Shown: piece after piece, positions 7,078 through 15,012 of the stretch
How positions within the stretch are numbered: the stretch's first letter is position 1
Layout of the letters: each line of letters begins with the position of its first letter
DNA from: Acidobacteriota bacterium
GTDB taxonomy: Bacteria > Acidobacteriota > Vicinamibacteria > Vicinamibacterales > JACQTH01
Assembly (NCBI GenBank): GCA_016210935.1
Contig: JACQTH010000583.1
Coordinates: 1-24,533, forward strand
Length of the DNA: 24,533 nt
Reading direction: 5' to 3'
Position numbers and translations under genes: made by a program
Notes under the pieces: generated by a model
Database searches by the model: none
The model's input: only the letters and a program-made list of their open reading frames with translations
What the model was told of the DNA's origin: nothing

Positions 7078-8850
7078 ATGATGGTTCGACGTTCCTGGCT
7101 GCCTCTGGCGGCCGCGTTCAGCTTCTTCGTCGCCGCGTGCGGCGCCCCCCTCACTTCAAGGCCTCCGGCCGTCCACCCGACGCCGGTGGCGCCGCCGCCA
7201 GTCGTTGAGCATCCCGTTCAGCCGCCGCCACCACCCCCGGACGCAACGGACATCCTGATCGCTGAATCCCAAAAGCATTTTGAGGCGGGTGAGCGGGAGC
7301 TGAAGCTGGGTCATCTCGAGCGCGCTCGCGCGGAATTCGATCGCGCCATAGAAATGCTTCTCGAATCGCCTCGCGGGGCCCGGTCCGAGCCCCGCCTGCG
7401 TGAGCACTTCGACCGCCTCGTCGACCGAATCAGCGCGTTCGAGCTGATGGCGCTTGCAAAGGGAGATGGGTTTACGGAAAAGCCCTCGGAGCCAGCCTCA
7501 ATCGACGAGCTGCTGGCGATGGCGACCTTCGTTCAGGAAGCCGCCCCCGCCGGGCTGAAGCAGGCCGTCCAGTCGGACCTGCAGAGCACGGTCCATGACA
7601 TCCCGATTCCGCTGAACCGCCGGGTCCTCGCGTACATCGATCTGTTCAAAGGCCGGCTGAAGGAGTTCCTCCAGGAAGGGTTGGAGCGCGGCAGTCAGTA
7701 TCTGCCGATGATCCAGAACGTCTTCCGGGCCGAGGGGCTCCCGCTGGACCTCGCGTATGTGCCGCTCATTGAGAGCGCGTTCAAGCCGAATGCGTTGTCG
7801 AGGGCCAAGGCGCGGGGCGTCTGGCAGTTCATGCGCGGCACCGCCCTCGAGCATGGGCTCAAGGCGGATTGGTACGTCGATGAGCGCTCGGATCCCGAAA
7901 AGGCGACGCGCGCGGCCGCCAGCTATCTGAAGACCCTCCACAAGATTTTCAAGGGCGATTGGCACCTCGCGCTGGCGTCCTACAATGGAGGTCCGGGCCG
8001 CGTCGAGCGCGCGATGAAGCGCGCGCGGCGGACCGATTTCTGGGAACTGGCGCGGAAGGTGGGCTTCCTGCCGAAGGAAACACGCGAATACGTGCCGATG
8101 ATCCTGGCGGCGATCGTGGTGGCGCGCAATCCGATCCAGTACGGACTGACGTTCAACACATTGCCGCCGCTCGAATACGACCGTGTCCGGGTGGCGAGCG
8201 CGATCGATCTGCGGCGGATCGCCGAGTGGATCCAGGTGCCCGTCGATGCGCTTCAGGCCCTCAACCCTGAGCTCAGGCGCTTGACCACACCGCTGACAAC
8301 GCCACAACGAAATCCTGAGGGCTGGGAGCTCAAAGTCCCGGAAGGATCGGGGAGTGTTGTGGAAGCGAAGCTCGGTGAGCTTCCGACTCCCCTCCCAAAC
8401 AATCTCCAGTGGCACACGGTCCGAAGGGGTGAATCCCTTGCGACCATTGCCAACAAGCGGGGAGTCAAGCGGGCCGATCTGGCGGAAGCGAACTACTTGC
8501 CGCCGAGGTCACGTGTCTCGCCGGGACAGAAGCTCGTGATTCCCCGCGAGCCTGGCGTCCTGCTGGCCGCGCAGGTGGATCGTCCCGCGCCGGTCGCCGA
8601 GTCGCGAGATGTCGCCCCCGCCGAGATTCTCCTCGCCCAGACACCCGGCGCCGAGCAGTCCGGCCGCGTGAAGCTTCAATATCGAGTCAAACGCGGTGAC
8701 ACGCTATCGTCGATTGCGAAGCTGTATCGGACGACGGTGGCGTCGTTGAGGTCGTGGAACAAGCTCCGGAGCAGCCGCATCATCGCGGGTGATGTCCTGA
8801 CGATCTTTGCGTCGGGCCCTGTCGCCCGCGCGGCCGCCAGCAGTTTCTAG
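7078..8850 (+). CDS. mltD: Membrane-bound lytic murein transglycosylase D-like lipoprotein
   Basis: It cleaves glycan strands of peptidoglycan to 1,6-anhydro products and is anchored to the envelope by lipid. ATG 7078 is preferred: GGAG lies 7 nt upstream and the lipobox VAAC then puts Cys at 21. An in-frame TTG at 7063 is less likely. A Pro-rich linker follows the signal, then a helical region, then the SLT domain with catalytic Glu232 in VPLIESAFKPNALS, GVWQFMRGTALEHGL and LALASYNGGPGRV. Two LysM peptidoglycan-binding repeats end the protein (about 445-492, HTVRRGESLATIANKRGVKR; about 533-580, YRVKRGDTLSSIAKLYRTTV). The 590 residues exceed E. coli MltD (about 450), because of the N-terminal linker and helical region. 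Its TAG stop lies inside the repeat at 8846-8889. Confidence 0.93.
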   Translation: MMVRRSWLPLAAAFSFFVAACGAPLTSRPPAVHPTPVAPPPVVEHPVQPPPPPPDATDILIAESQKHFEAGERELKLGHLERARAEFDRAIEMLLESPRGARSEPRLREHFDRLVDRISAFELMALAKGDGFTEKPSEPASIDELLAMATFVQEAAPAGLKQAVQSDLQSTVHDIPIPLNRRVLAYIDLFKGRLKEFLQEGLERGSQYLPMIQNVFRAEGLPLDLAYVPLIESAFKPNALSRAKARGVWQFMRGTALEHGLKADWYVDERSDPEKATRAAASYLKTLHKIFKGDWHLALASYNGGPGRVERAMKRARRTDFWELARKVGFLPKETREYVPMILAAIVVARNPIQYGLTFNTLPPLEYDRVRVASAIDLRRIAEWIQVPVDALQALNPELRRLTTPLTTPQRNPEGWELKVPEGSGSVVEAKLGELPTPLPNNLQWHTVRRGESLATIANKRGVKRADLAEANYLPPRSRVSPGQKLVIPREPGVLLAAQVDRPAPVAESRDVAPAEILLAQTPGAEQSGRVKLQYRVKRGDTLSSIAKLYRTTVASLRSWNKLRSSRIIAGDVLTIFASGPVARAAASSF

Positions 8851-8889
8851 CGAAGCGCCGCCTCAAACCGACCAGCTCCGCTTCGCTAG
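8846..8889 (-). repeat. 44-bp interspersed element, copy A
   Basis: Read on the minus strand it matches 10780-10823 at 42 of 44 positions, in inverted orientation. Its ends are themselves inverted (CTAGCGAAGCG at one end and CGCTTCGCTAG at the other), so each copy can fold back. The left end contains the mltD stop codon TAG (8848-8850). The size and termini fit a REP/MITE-like element; no transposase is present. Confidence 0.88.
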
Positions 8890-8898
8890 TAGCACTTT

Positions 8899-9017
8899 TT
8901 GCAACCCTCGCCGTCCCGGATCGTTGCAATTTTTGCAATCTCGGGGCGGCGTGTACCCCACGACCCTATACCGTTCAGCAACTTAGCGTCTCCCCACGCT
9001 GGTCCGCCCCTTTGCAA
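8899..9017. promoter_or_regulatory. Cluster of four TTGCAA hexamers upstream of comM
   Basis: The palindromic hexamer TTGCAA occurs at 8899-8904, 8924-8929, 8933-8938 and 9012-9017, two of them 9 bp apart as GTTGCAATTTTTGCAAT. In DNA this GC-rich such AT-containing hexamers should be rare. The cluster fills the mltD-comM gap just after the 44-bp element and may be an operator for an unknown regulator. No defined -10/-35 pair was identified. Confidence 0.35.
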
Positions 9018-9028
9018 CAGCGAGGAAG

Positions 9029-10543
9029 GTGCTCGCCACGCTTTGCAGCGCGACGGTTGTCGGCGTCGAAGCGCTTTTCGTTCAAGTTGAAGTCGACGTT
9101 TCCTTCGGACTGCCGGCCTTTGCCGTGGTCGGCCTGCCCGACGCCAGCGTCCGCGAGAGTCGGGATCGCGTCAGGTCCGCGATTCGAAACTCCGGGTTCG
9201 ACTTCCCCCAGCACAAAGTCACCATCAACCTCGCGCCGGCCGACGTGCGCAAGGCGGGCTCCTCCTTCGACCTGCCGATCGCGGTCGGGATTCTGGCCGC
9301 CTCCGGTCTCCTCCGGCAACGACATGTGAGCGACCTCGTGCTGGTGGGCGAGCTGTCGCTCGACGGGTCGATTCTCCCCAGTCGCGGCATCCTGCCGATC
9401 GCGATTGCCACACGGCGCGAACATCGGGGGGGATTGCTCCTCCCCGCCGCGAATGTTGCCGAAGCGAAGGTGGTCGGGGACCTCGCGGTCACTCCGGTGC
9501 GATCGCTCGCGGAAGCGGTCAACGCGGTCAACGATCCCGCGTCCGTGCCCATAGAAGTCAACATCGTCCCGTCGGTACGACAGGCATCCACCGATGGTCT
9601 CGATCTTGCCGACGTTCGTGGCCAGTTGCTCGCGCGACGGGCGCTCGAGGTTGCGGCGGCGGGCGGCCACAATCTTCTCCTGGTCGGCCCACCGGGATCG
9701 GGCAAGACCATGATGGCGCGCCGCCTGCCGGGCGTCCTGCCGCCGCTGTCCTTCGATGAAGCGCTGGAGGTGACGGCGGTCCATTCAGTTTCCGGCATCC
9801 TTCAGCCCGGCGCAGGCCTCGTGGCGGATCGCCCGTTCCGCGCCCCGCATCACACGATTTCGGAAGCCGCGCTCGTGGGCGGCGGCTCGAACCCGCGGCC
9901 GGGTGAAATCAGCCTCGCCCATCAAGGCGTGTTGTTCCTGGACGAATTCGCGGAGTTCAGCCGCCGCGCCTTGGAGGTGCTGCGCCAGCCGCTCGAAGAA
10001 GGCAACGTGACGGTCAGCCGGGCGCTTCGATCAGTCGTCTTTCCCGCCCGCTTCATGCTCGTTGCGGCGATGAACCCCTGCCCTTGTGGGCTTCTGGGCG
10101 ACGAGGTTCGGGTGTGCCGGTGCACGGCCGATCAGATCCGCCGGTATCAAGGCCGCATCTCTGGTCCGCTGCGGGATCGAATCGATCTGGTCATCCGCGT
10201 GCCGCCGGCGCCTGTGACGACGGATGCGCTCGCCGCATCCGGCGAAGCGTCCAGCGCGGTCCGCACGCGCGTGCTCGGGGCGCGCGAGCGACAAGCGGCC
10301 CGAGCCGATGCCGCCGGGATTCGGGTCAACGCGGGTCTGCAGGGGCGAGCCGTCTGGCGCCACTGCGCTCCGGATCGACACGGCCGGCGCCTGCTGGATG
10401 AAGCCGTCAGGCGGATGGGGCTCAGCGCCCGTGCGCTTGATCGCGTGTTGAAGGTGGCGCGCACGATCGCGGATCTCGAGGGCTCGGACGCCGTGTCAGG
10501 CCCGCATGTCGCGGAGGCGCTGCAGTATCGAACGGACCTGTGA
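9029..10543 (+). CDS. comM: ComM / YifB-type Mg-chelatase-like AAA+ ATPase
   Basis: ComM is a hexameric AAA+ helicase that promotes branch migration when transformed DNA is integrated; non-competent bacteria also carry the family. The 504-residue protein has the usual length. The N-terminal ChlI/Lon-protease-like domain (about 1-165) opens with MLATLCSATVVGVEALFVQV and has VVGLPDASVRESRDRVRSAI. Walker A is GPPGSGKT at 220-227, Walker B is VLFLDEF with Asp305/Glu306, and the NPCPCG with VCRC cysteine segment and GPLRDRIDLVIRVP follow. The C-terminal domain has MGLSARALDRVLKVARTIADLEG. The GTG start at 9029 gives the family N-terminus, with GAGGAAG directly adjacent, unusually close for a ribosome binding site. 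The gene is bracketed by the inverted 44-bp elements. Confidence 0.94.
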   Translation: MLATLCSATVVGVEALFVQVEVDVSFGLPAFAVVGLPDASVRESRDRVRSAIRNSGFDFPQHKVTINLAPADVRKAGSSFDLPIAVGILAASGLLRQRHVSDLVLVGELSLDGSILPSRGILPIAIATRREHRGGLLLPAANVAEAKVVGDLAVTPVRSLAEAVNAVNDPASVPIEVNIVPSVRQASTDGLDLADVRGQLLARRALEVAAAGGHNLLLVGPPGSGKTMMARRLPGVLPPLSFDEALEVTAVHSVSGILQPGAGLVADRPFRAPHHTISEAALVGGGSNPRPGEISLAHQGVLFLDEFAEFSRRALEVLRQPLEEGNVTVSRALRSVVFPARFMLVAAMNPCPCGLLGDEVRVCRCTADQIRRYQGRISGPLRDRIDLVIRVPPAPVTTDALAASGEASSAVRTRVLGARERQAARADAAGIRVNAGLQGRAVWRHCAPDRHGRRLLDEAVRRMGLSARALDRVLKVARTIADLEGSDAVSGPHVAEALQYRTDL

Positions 10544-10626
10544 CCAACGAAGAACAGCTTTTCCTGAAGGTCGATCCCGTCGCAAAGCGACTCGTGCCAG
10601 AGGTCATCATCGGTCGGCCCGTCTGA
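10540..10626 (+). CDS. Possible 28-residue ORF coupled to comM
   Basis: A GTG overlapping the comM stop as GTGA opens 28 codons (MTNEEQLFLKVDPVAKRLVP, then EVIIGRPV) to a TGA at 10624. The composition is protein-like and the overlap resembles the coupled junctions elsewhere in the window. No family is recognised, and it could be chance or the degraded start of a lost gene. Confidence 0.22.
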   Translation: MTNEEQLFLKVDPVAKRLVPEVIIGRPV

Positions 10627-10885
10627 ACGGCCTCCTCGCTCGCGCCTACCCAGTCAGTTGCCCTAATCTGGCCCAGGTTGGGCTTCCGCACATGAGCCCT
10701 TTGTGCTAAGGTGTGATCCCTCGTCTCGACGGTTCCTCGTCTAGCCGTGTAGCGGGGCTATTGAATAAAGCTTCGTGATCTAGGGAAGCGGAGCTGGTCG
10801 GTTTGAGGCGCCGCTTCGCTAGAGCCCGGATCCTGCTTCGACGTCCAAAGGACAGGCGAGTCCGTCCGCTCGTGCTAGCTGACTG
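10627..10885. other. Intergenic spacer between comM and the M23 peptidase gene
   Basis: About 260 bp with no convincing gene. It contains a weak hairpin at 10742-10760 (TAGCC and GGCTA arms), the 44-bp element at 10780-10823, and CTAGCCGTG at 10741, a 9-mer that recurs at 11821 at the end of the next gene. No clear promoter was found. Confidence 0.6.
10780..10823 (+). repeat. 44-bp interspersed element, copy B
   Basis: It begins CTAGGGAAGCGGAGCTGG and ends GGCGCCGCTTCGCTAGA. It differs from the reverse complement of 8846-8889 at only two positions. It lies 63 bp before the M23 peptidase start, on the far side of comM from copy A. Confidence 0.88.
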
Positions 10886-11824
10886 ATGGCTGAACGATCG
10901 CCCGAACCGCTTCTCTCGCGGCGCTACACCTTCATCTGGGTGAGCCATCGTACCGGCAAGGGGCGGCAGGTTTCCGTCACAGCCCGCACGCTGCTCTACA
11001 GCCTTTTCGCTCTCATTTTTGCGATCCCGGTGCTGATGACGTTCGCCGTCCGGTCGGCTGCGCGACACGAAATCGCCGAGCTCCGGCGCACGACCCAGGC
11101 ACTGGAAGTCGAGAACGCGAGCCACCGCGCCGCCACGGCGGAGCTGACGACCCAGATCGAATCGCTTCAGACGCTGACGAGCGATCTCGGCACGCGTGTC
11201 GAGACGACGGCCGACATCACCGCGCTGGACCGTCTCGAGAATCTCAGCCGGGTGCAGGCGGCGGGCGGCCCGGGGCTCCTCCGCGCCAGCGCGTCGAGCC
11301 GACTGTCCTCGGCGCTGCGATCCCCCGAAGACACCTTCGGGGTGATTCGCGATCTGCTTGGGGTGCTCGAAGCGCGACTGCGTCATTTCCAGGGCGACGT
11401 CGAGCGCCGGGAAGCGATGCTGGCCTCGACGCCTTCGATCTGGCCGGCGTACGGCTGGCTGTCCGGCGGGTTCGGCCGCCGGCGCGATCCGTTCACCGGT
11501 GGTGTCGATTTCCATCAGGGACTCGACATCTCAACCGACAAAGGCAAGCCGGTGTATGCCACGGCCGACGGCCTCGTGGAGACGGCGGCGTACAGCGGCG
11601 CGTACGGCAATCTCGTCGCCGTCAATCACGGTTTTGGCGTCGTCACGCGCTACGGTCACTTGTCGAGATTTGCGGTTCGGTCCGGCCAGCCCGTGCGTCG
11701 CGGCAGCGTGGTCGGCTATGTCGGGTCGACCGGCCGCGCCACCGGTACACATCTGCATTACGAAGTGCTTCTCAACGGACGCTTCCTCAATCCACTCCAG
11801 CTTCTGACCGAACCGCGCCGCTAG
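10886..11824 (+). CDS. M23/LytM-family peptidoglycan endopeptidase, membrane anchored
   Basis: A predicted zinc endopeptidase (or degenerate LytM regulator) that acts on peptide cross-links in the cell wall. The 312-residue protein has a basic N-terminus, one transmembrane segment at about 32-52 (TLLYSLFALIFAIPVLMTFA), a coiled coil at about 57-100 (heptad-like EIAELRRTTQALEVENASHR), a linker, and a C-terminal M23 domain from about 190. The metal ligands are present: His210 and Asp214 in FHQGLDIS, and His289/His291 in THLHYEV, so it is probably active. ATG 10886 is the first start; no Shine-Dalgarno sequence is seen. The TM plus coiled-coil plus LytM arrangement resembles division-associated proteins of the EnvC/NlpD type and side-wall endopeptidases. 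It precedes secA by 142 bp. Confidence 0.92.
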   Translation: MAERSPEPLLSRRYTFIWVSHRTGKGRQVSVTARTLLYSLFALIFAIPVLMTFAVRSAARHEIAELRRTTQALEVENASHRAATAELTTQIESLQTLTSDLGTRVETTADITALDRLENLSRVQAAGGPGLLRASASSRLSSALRSPEDTFGVIRDLLGVLEARLRHFQGDVERREAMLASTPSIWPAYGWLSGGFGRRRDPFTGGVDFHQGLDISTDKGKPVYATADGLVETAAYSGAYGNLVAVNHGFGVVTRYGHLSRFAVRSGQPVRRGSVVGYVGSTGRATGTHLHYEVLLNGRFLNPLQLLTEPRR

Positions 11825-11840
11825 CCGTGCCTGCACGGCT
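11823..11840 (+). terminator. Hairpin at end of the M23 peptidase gene
   Basis: Perfect 8-bp arms AGCCGTGC and GCACGGCT with a CT loop start inside the TAG stop codon. There is no T-tract, so intrinsic termination is doubtful; it may protect the 3' end or be another repeat remnant. Confidence 0.35.
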
Positions 11841-11904
11841 CCAACGCGTACAAAGCCGTCACATCCTCCGTGCAAGCCCGGCTTAAGCGCGGCCGCGCAA
11901 ACTC

Positions 11905-11958
11905 GTAACGAAGCTTCGGGTGTGTGTTCCTGGTGGGTTCGAGGCGAAGCTTCGTTAC
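11905..11958 (+). repeat. 54-bp element with 14-bp inverted ends, diverged copy C, directly before secA
   Basis: Perfect terminal inverted repeats GTAACGAAGCTTCG (11905-11918) and CGAAGCTTCGTTAC (11945-11958) enclose 26 bp. The right half (11932-11958) matches the right end of copy B at 21 of 27 positions, including GGTT.GAGGCG..GCTTCG.TA. It ends 8 bp before the secA ATG and therefore lies in the secA leader, where it could fold into a stable hairpin. Confidence 0.75.
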
Positions 11959-11966
11959 AAGGCGGC

Positions 11967-14942
11967 ATGGTAGAATCGTTCGATAACCTCGTCCTCAAAA
12001 GCCACGAGGGACGAGGGGTTCTCTCCGAACTGATGCTCGGTCCCCTCCTCGCGAAAGTCTTCGGCACTCAAAACGAGCGCGAGCTGAAGCGTCTGCTGCC
12101 CATCGTCGCACGGGTCAACGACCTCGAGCCGACGATTCGCGCGCTGACGGACGATCAGCTTCGTGCCCGGACGGCCGAATTCCGCGAACGGGTCGCCCGG
12201 GGCGAGACGCTCGACGAGTTGATGGCCGAGGCGTTCGCGGTCGTCCGTGAGGCCGGCCGCCGGACCGTCAACATGCGGCATTTCGACGTGCAGCTGATCG
12301 GCGGCGCCGTGCTCCATCAGGGGACGATCGCGGAGATGAAGACGGGCGAAGGCAAGACGCTCGTCGCGACGCTCCCCGTCTATCTCAACGCCCTGGAGGG
12401 CAAGGGCGTCCACGTCGTCACGGTGAACGACTACCTGGCGCGCCGGGACTCCGAGTGGATGGGACGGATCTACCGGTTCCTCGGCATGAGCGTCGGCGTC
12501 ATTCAGCACGACCTCAACGACGCCGAGCGCCAGAAGGCGTACGGTTCGGACATCACGTACGGAACGAACAACGAATTCGGGTTCGACTACCTGCGCGACA
12601 ACATGAAATTCGATCTGTCGCAGTTCGTTCAACGCGGCCATCATTTCGCCGTCGTGGACGAAGTCGACAGCATCCTGATCGACGAAGCGCGGACGCCGCT
12701 CATCATCTCGGGTCCTTCGGAGGAATCCACAGAGCTGTACTACCAGGTCGATCAGATCCTCCCGCGGCTCAAACCGGGCGCAGTCACGAGGGGCGACACG
12801 AAGGCGGAGGACCGCGAGGCGCTCGAGGCTACCGGCGACTATCTGGTCGACGAAAAGCACAAGACGGTCTCACTGACCGAGAGCGGCATGGCGAAGTCCG
12901 AGAAGATGCTCGCGAACCGGCTGCAGGCGGGCGGTCTGTACGATCCCGCCAATATGCCGGTGTTGCACCACATCAATCAGGCGCTGAGAGCGCACGCGCT
13001 CTTCAAGCGCGACGTCGACTACGTCGTCAACGACGGCCAGGTCGTGATCGTCGACGAGTTCACGGGACGGCTGATGCCGGGCCGGCGGTGGAGCGACGGG
13101 CTGCACCAGGCCGTCGAAGCCAAGGAGAAGGTGAAGATCGAGCGCGAGAATCAGACGCTCGCCACCATCACCTTCCAGAACTATTTCCGGAAGTACAAGA
13201 AGCTGGCCGGCATGACCGGAACGGCGGAAACGGAAGCCGCCGAGTTCGCGAAGATCTACAACCTTGATGTCATCGTCGTGCCCACTAATCGGACGCTCCG
13301 CCGGCACGAGGAGGCCGATTCGATCTACCGCACCGCGCCCGAAAAGTACGAAGCCATCGTCACCGACGTCACGGAGAAGCAGCAATCGGGGCGCCCGGTC
13401 CTCGTCGGAACGATCTCGATCGAAAAATCCGAGCACCTGTCCGGAATGCTCAAGCGTCGCGGCATCAAGCATGTCGTGCTGAACGCGAAATACCACGCGC
13501 AGGAGGCGGAGATCGTCGCGCAGGCCGGGCGGAAGGGCGCCGTCACCATTGCGACGAACATGGCGGGCCGCGGGACCGACATTCTGCTGGGCGGCCACCC
13601 GGAGCACATGGCCCGGCAACAGGCGCTCGCCGAGGAGGTCGCCGAGCGGCTGACCAAAGGCGAGGAGCGGTTCGTCGACGATGAAGAGTACGTGTACTTC
13701 TTTCACGTCGAGGGGTTCTACCGCGTGCCCCGCGCTCACTGGCATCGCATCTACGATCACTTCAAGCGGCAGACCGATGGCGAGCACGAGGAGGTGGTCG
13801 ACGTCGGCGGCCTGCACATCATCGGGACCGAGCGTCACGAAGCGCGCCGTATCGACAATCAGCTGCGCGGCCGGGCGGGGCGTCAGGGCGATCCGGGTTC
13901 GTCGCGCTTCTACCTGTCGCTCGAAGACGATCTGATGCGGATCTTCGGGTCTGACCGGATCTCCGGCCTGATGCAGCGGCTGGGCATGGAAGAAGGCGTG
14001 CCGATCGAGCATCGGATGGTCACGAAGGCCATCGAGCGGGCGCAGCGCCAGGTGGAGGCCCAGAACTTCAGCGTCCGCAAGCACCTGCTCGAATACGACG
14101 ATGTGATGAACAAGCAGCGGGAGAACATCTACTCGCTGCGGCGCGAGCTGCTGGAGGGGACGATCCGTCTTGGCGACGACGAGGTCGTCGACTCGCACGG
14201 ATACCTGATGCAGGTCGCGGAAGACCTGCTCGACGGCAGCATCGAGACGTTCCTGGGCAACGACCGTGAGCAGTGGGACATGGAGGCGCTCAAGCGTGAG
14301 CTCTCGCGTCTGTTCGCTCTGGAGCCCGTGGATGCCGCCACCGTCGATTTCGCGTCGAACGACGCCGGCACGATACGTGACGGCAGCTGGTCGCGGATCC
14401 GGCAGAAGTACGAGGCCAAGGAGAAGCTCGTCGGATCGGAGCTGATGCGCCGGATCGAACGGGACATCATGCTGCAGGTGGTCGACGCGCAGTGGAAGGA
14501 CCATTTGTACAGCCTCGATCACCTGAAGGAAGGCATCGGGCTTCGCGGCTACGGCCAGCGCGATCCGCTGGTGGAGTACAAGCGGGAGAGCTTCGGGTTG
14601 TTCCAGGCGATGAAGGATCGGATCGACGAGGAGATGATCCGGTACCTGTGGTGGCTGCGGCCGGTGTTCGGTGAAGGACCCGAGCCGGTCGCCCCGCGGC
14701 GTCCGGCGCCGCGGCGGCCGCCGCTCATCCTGAATGATCGCGCGGCCGCATCGCCGCTGGCCTCGCCGTCGGCGCAGCCCGCCTTCGGCAACGTGTCGCC
14801 GTTCGATCGGCGACCGGCACGGGCCGGCGGCGACGACGTCATCCGAACGGTGCGCCGCGAGGAGCCCAAGATCGGCCGGAACGAGCCGTGCCCGTGCGGC
14901 AGCGGAAAGAAGTACAAGAAATGTCACGGAGCCGCGGCTTGA
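11967..14942 (+). CDS. secA: Preprotein translocase ATPase SecA
   Basis: SecA is the cytoplasmic and membrane-bound motor that drives Sec-dependent export through SecYEG. From ATG 11967 the protein has 991 residues and starts MVESFDNLVLKSHEGRGVLS. An in-frame ATG at 11922 would translate the repeat and is rejected; AAGGCGG precedes 11967. Motifs: Walker A MKTGEGKT at 124-131, Walker B VVDEVDSILIDEARTP from 229, TFQNYFRKYKKLAGMTGTAE, NMAGRGTDILLGGHP, HIIGTERHEARRIDNQLRGR and GRQGDPG. Residues about 548-612, between LLGGHP and VGGLHIIG, are longer than in E. coli or Bacillus. The C-terminus is a Pro/Arg-rich linker and the SEC-C zinc motif CPCGSGKKYKKCHG (Cys975, Cys977, Cys986, His987), which typically contacts SecB or ribosomes. 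Confidence 0.98.
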   Translation: MVESFDNLVLKSHEGRGVLSELMLGPLLAKVFGTQNERELKRLLPIVARVNDLEPTIRALTDDQLRARTAEFRERVARGETLDELMAEAFAVVREAGRRTVNMRHFDVQLIGGAVLHQGTIAEMKTGEGKTLVATLPVYLNALEGKGVHVVTVNDYLARRDSEWMGRIYRFLGMSVGVIQHDLNDAERQKAYGSDITYGTNNEFGFDYLRDNMKFDLSQFVQRGHHFAVVDEVDSILIDEARTPLIISGPSEESTELYYQVDQILPRLKPGAVTRGDTKAEDREALEATGDYLVDEKHKTVSLTESGMAKSEKMLANRLQAGGLYDPANMPVLHHINQALRAHALFKRDVDYVVNDGQVVIVDEFTGRLMPGRRWSDGLHQAVEAKEKVKIERENQTLATITFQNYFRKYKKLAGMTGTAETEAAEFAKIYNLDVIVVPTNRTLRRHEEADSIYRTAPEKYEAIVTDVTEKQQSGRPVLVGTISIEKSEHLSGMLKRRGIKHVVLNAKYHAQEAEIVAQAGRKGAVTIATNMAGRGTDILLGGHPEHMARQQALAEEVAERLTKGEERFVDDEEYVYFFHVEGFYRVPRAHWHRIYDHFKRQTDGEHEEVVDVGGLHIIGTERHEARRIDNQLRGRAGRQGDPGSSRFYLSLEDDLMRIFGSDRISGLMQRLGMEEGVPIEHRMVTKAIERAQRQVEAQNFSVRKHLLEYDDVMNKQRENIYSLRRELLEGTIRLGDDEVVDSHGYLMQVAEDLLDGSIETFLGNDREQWDMEALKRELSRLFALEPVDAATVDFASNDAGTIRDGSWSRIRQKYEAKEKLVGSELMRRIERDIMLQVVDAQWKDHLYSLDHLKEGIGLRGYGQRDPLVEYKRESFGLFQAMKDRIDEEMIRYLWWLRPVFGEGPEPVAPRRPAPRRPPLILNDRAAASPLASPSAQPAFGNVSPFDRRPARAGGDDVIRTVRREEPKIGRNEPCPCGSGKKYKKCHGAAA

Positions 14943-14972
14943 CGGCGCGGGGTCGGGAGGTTTGCCCTTAAC

Positions 14973-14998
14973 AGGCCGACTGCGGTCGGCCTTTGTTG
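14973..14998 (+). terminator. Rho-independent terminator after secA
   Basis: Perfect 8-bp arms AGGCCGAC and GTCGGCCT with a TGCG loop, then TTTGTTG. It starts 30 bp after the secA stop and ends about 5 nt before the guaB ribosome binding site GGGGGAG (15004-15010), so it may also act on guaB expression. Confidence 0.75.
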
Positions 14999-15012
14999 TA
15001 TGTGGGGGAGCT

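Noticed and set aside
11922..11966. Upstream ATG for secA adding 15 residues
   Set aside because: The added residues are encoded by the inverted-end repeat; conserved SecA sequence starts at 11967.
14734..15012. Upstream extension of the guaB frame
   Set aside because: Lies within secA and across its terminator; ATG 15013 has a good ribosome binding site and fits family length.
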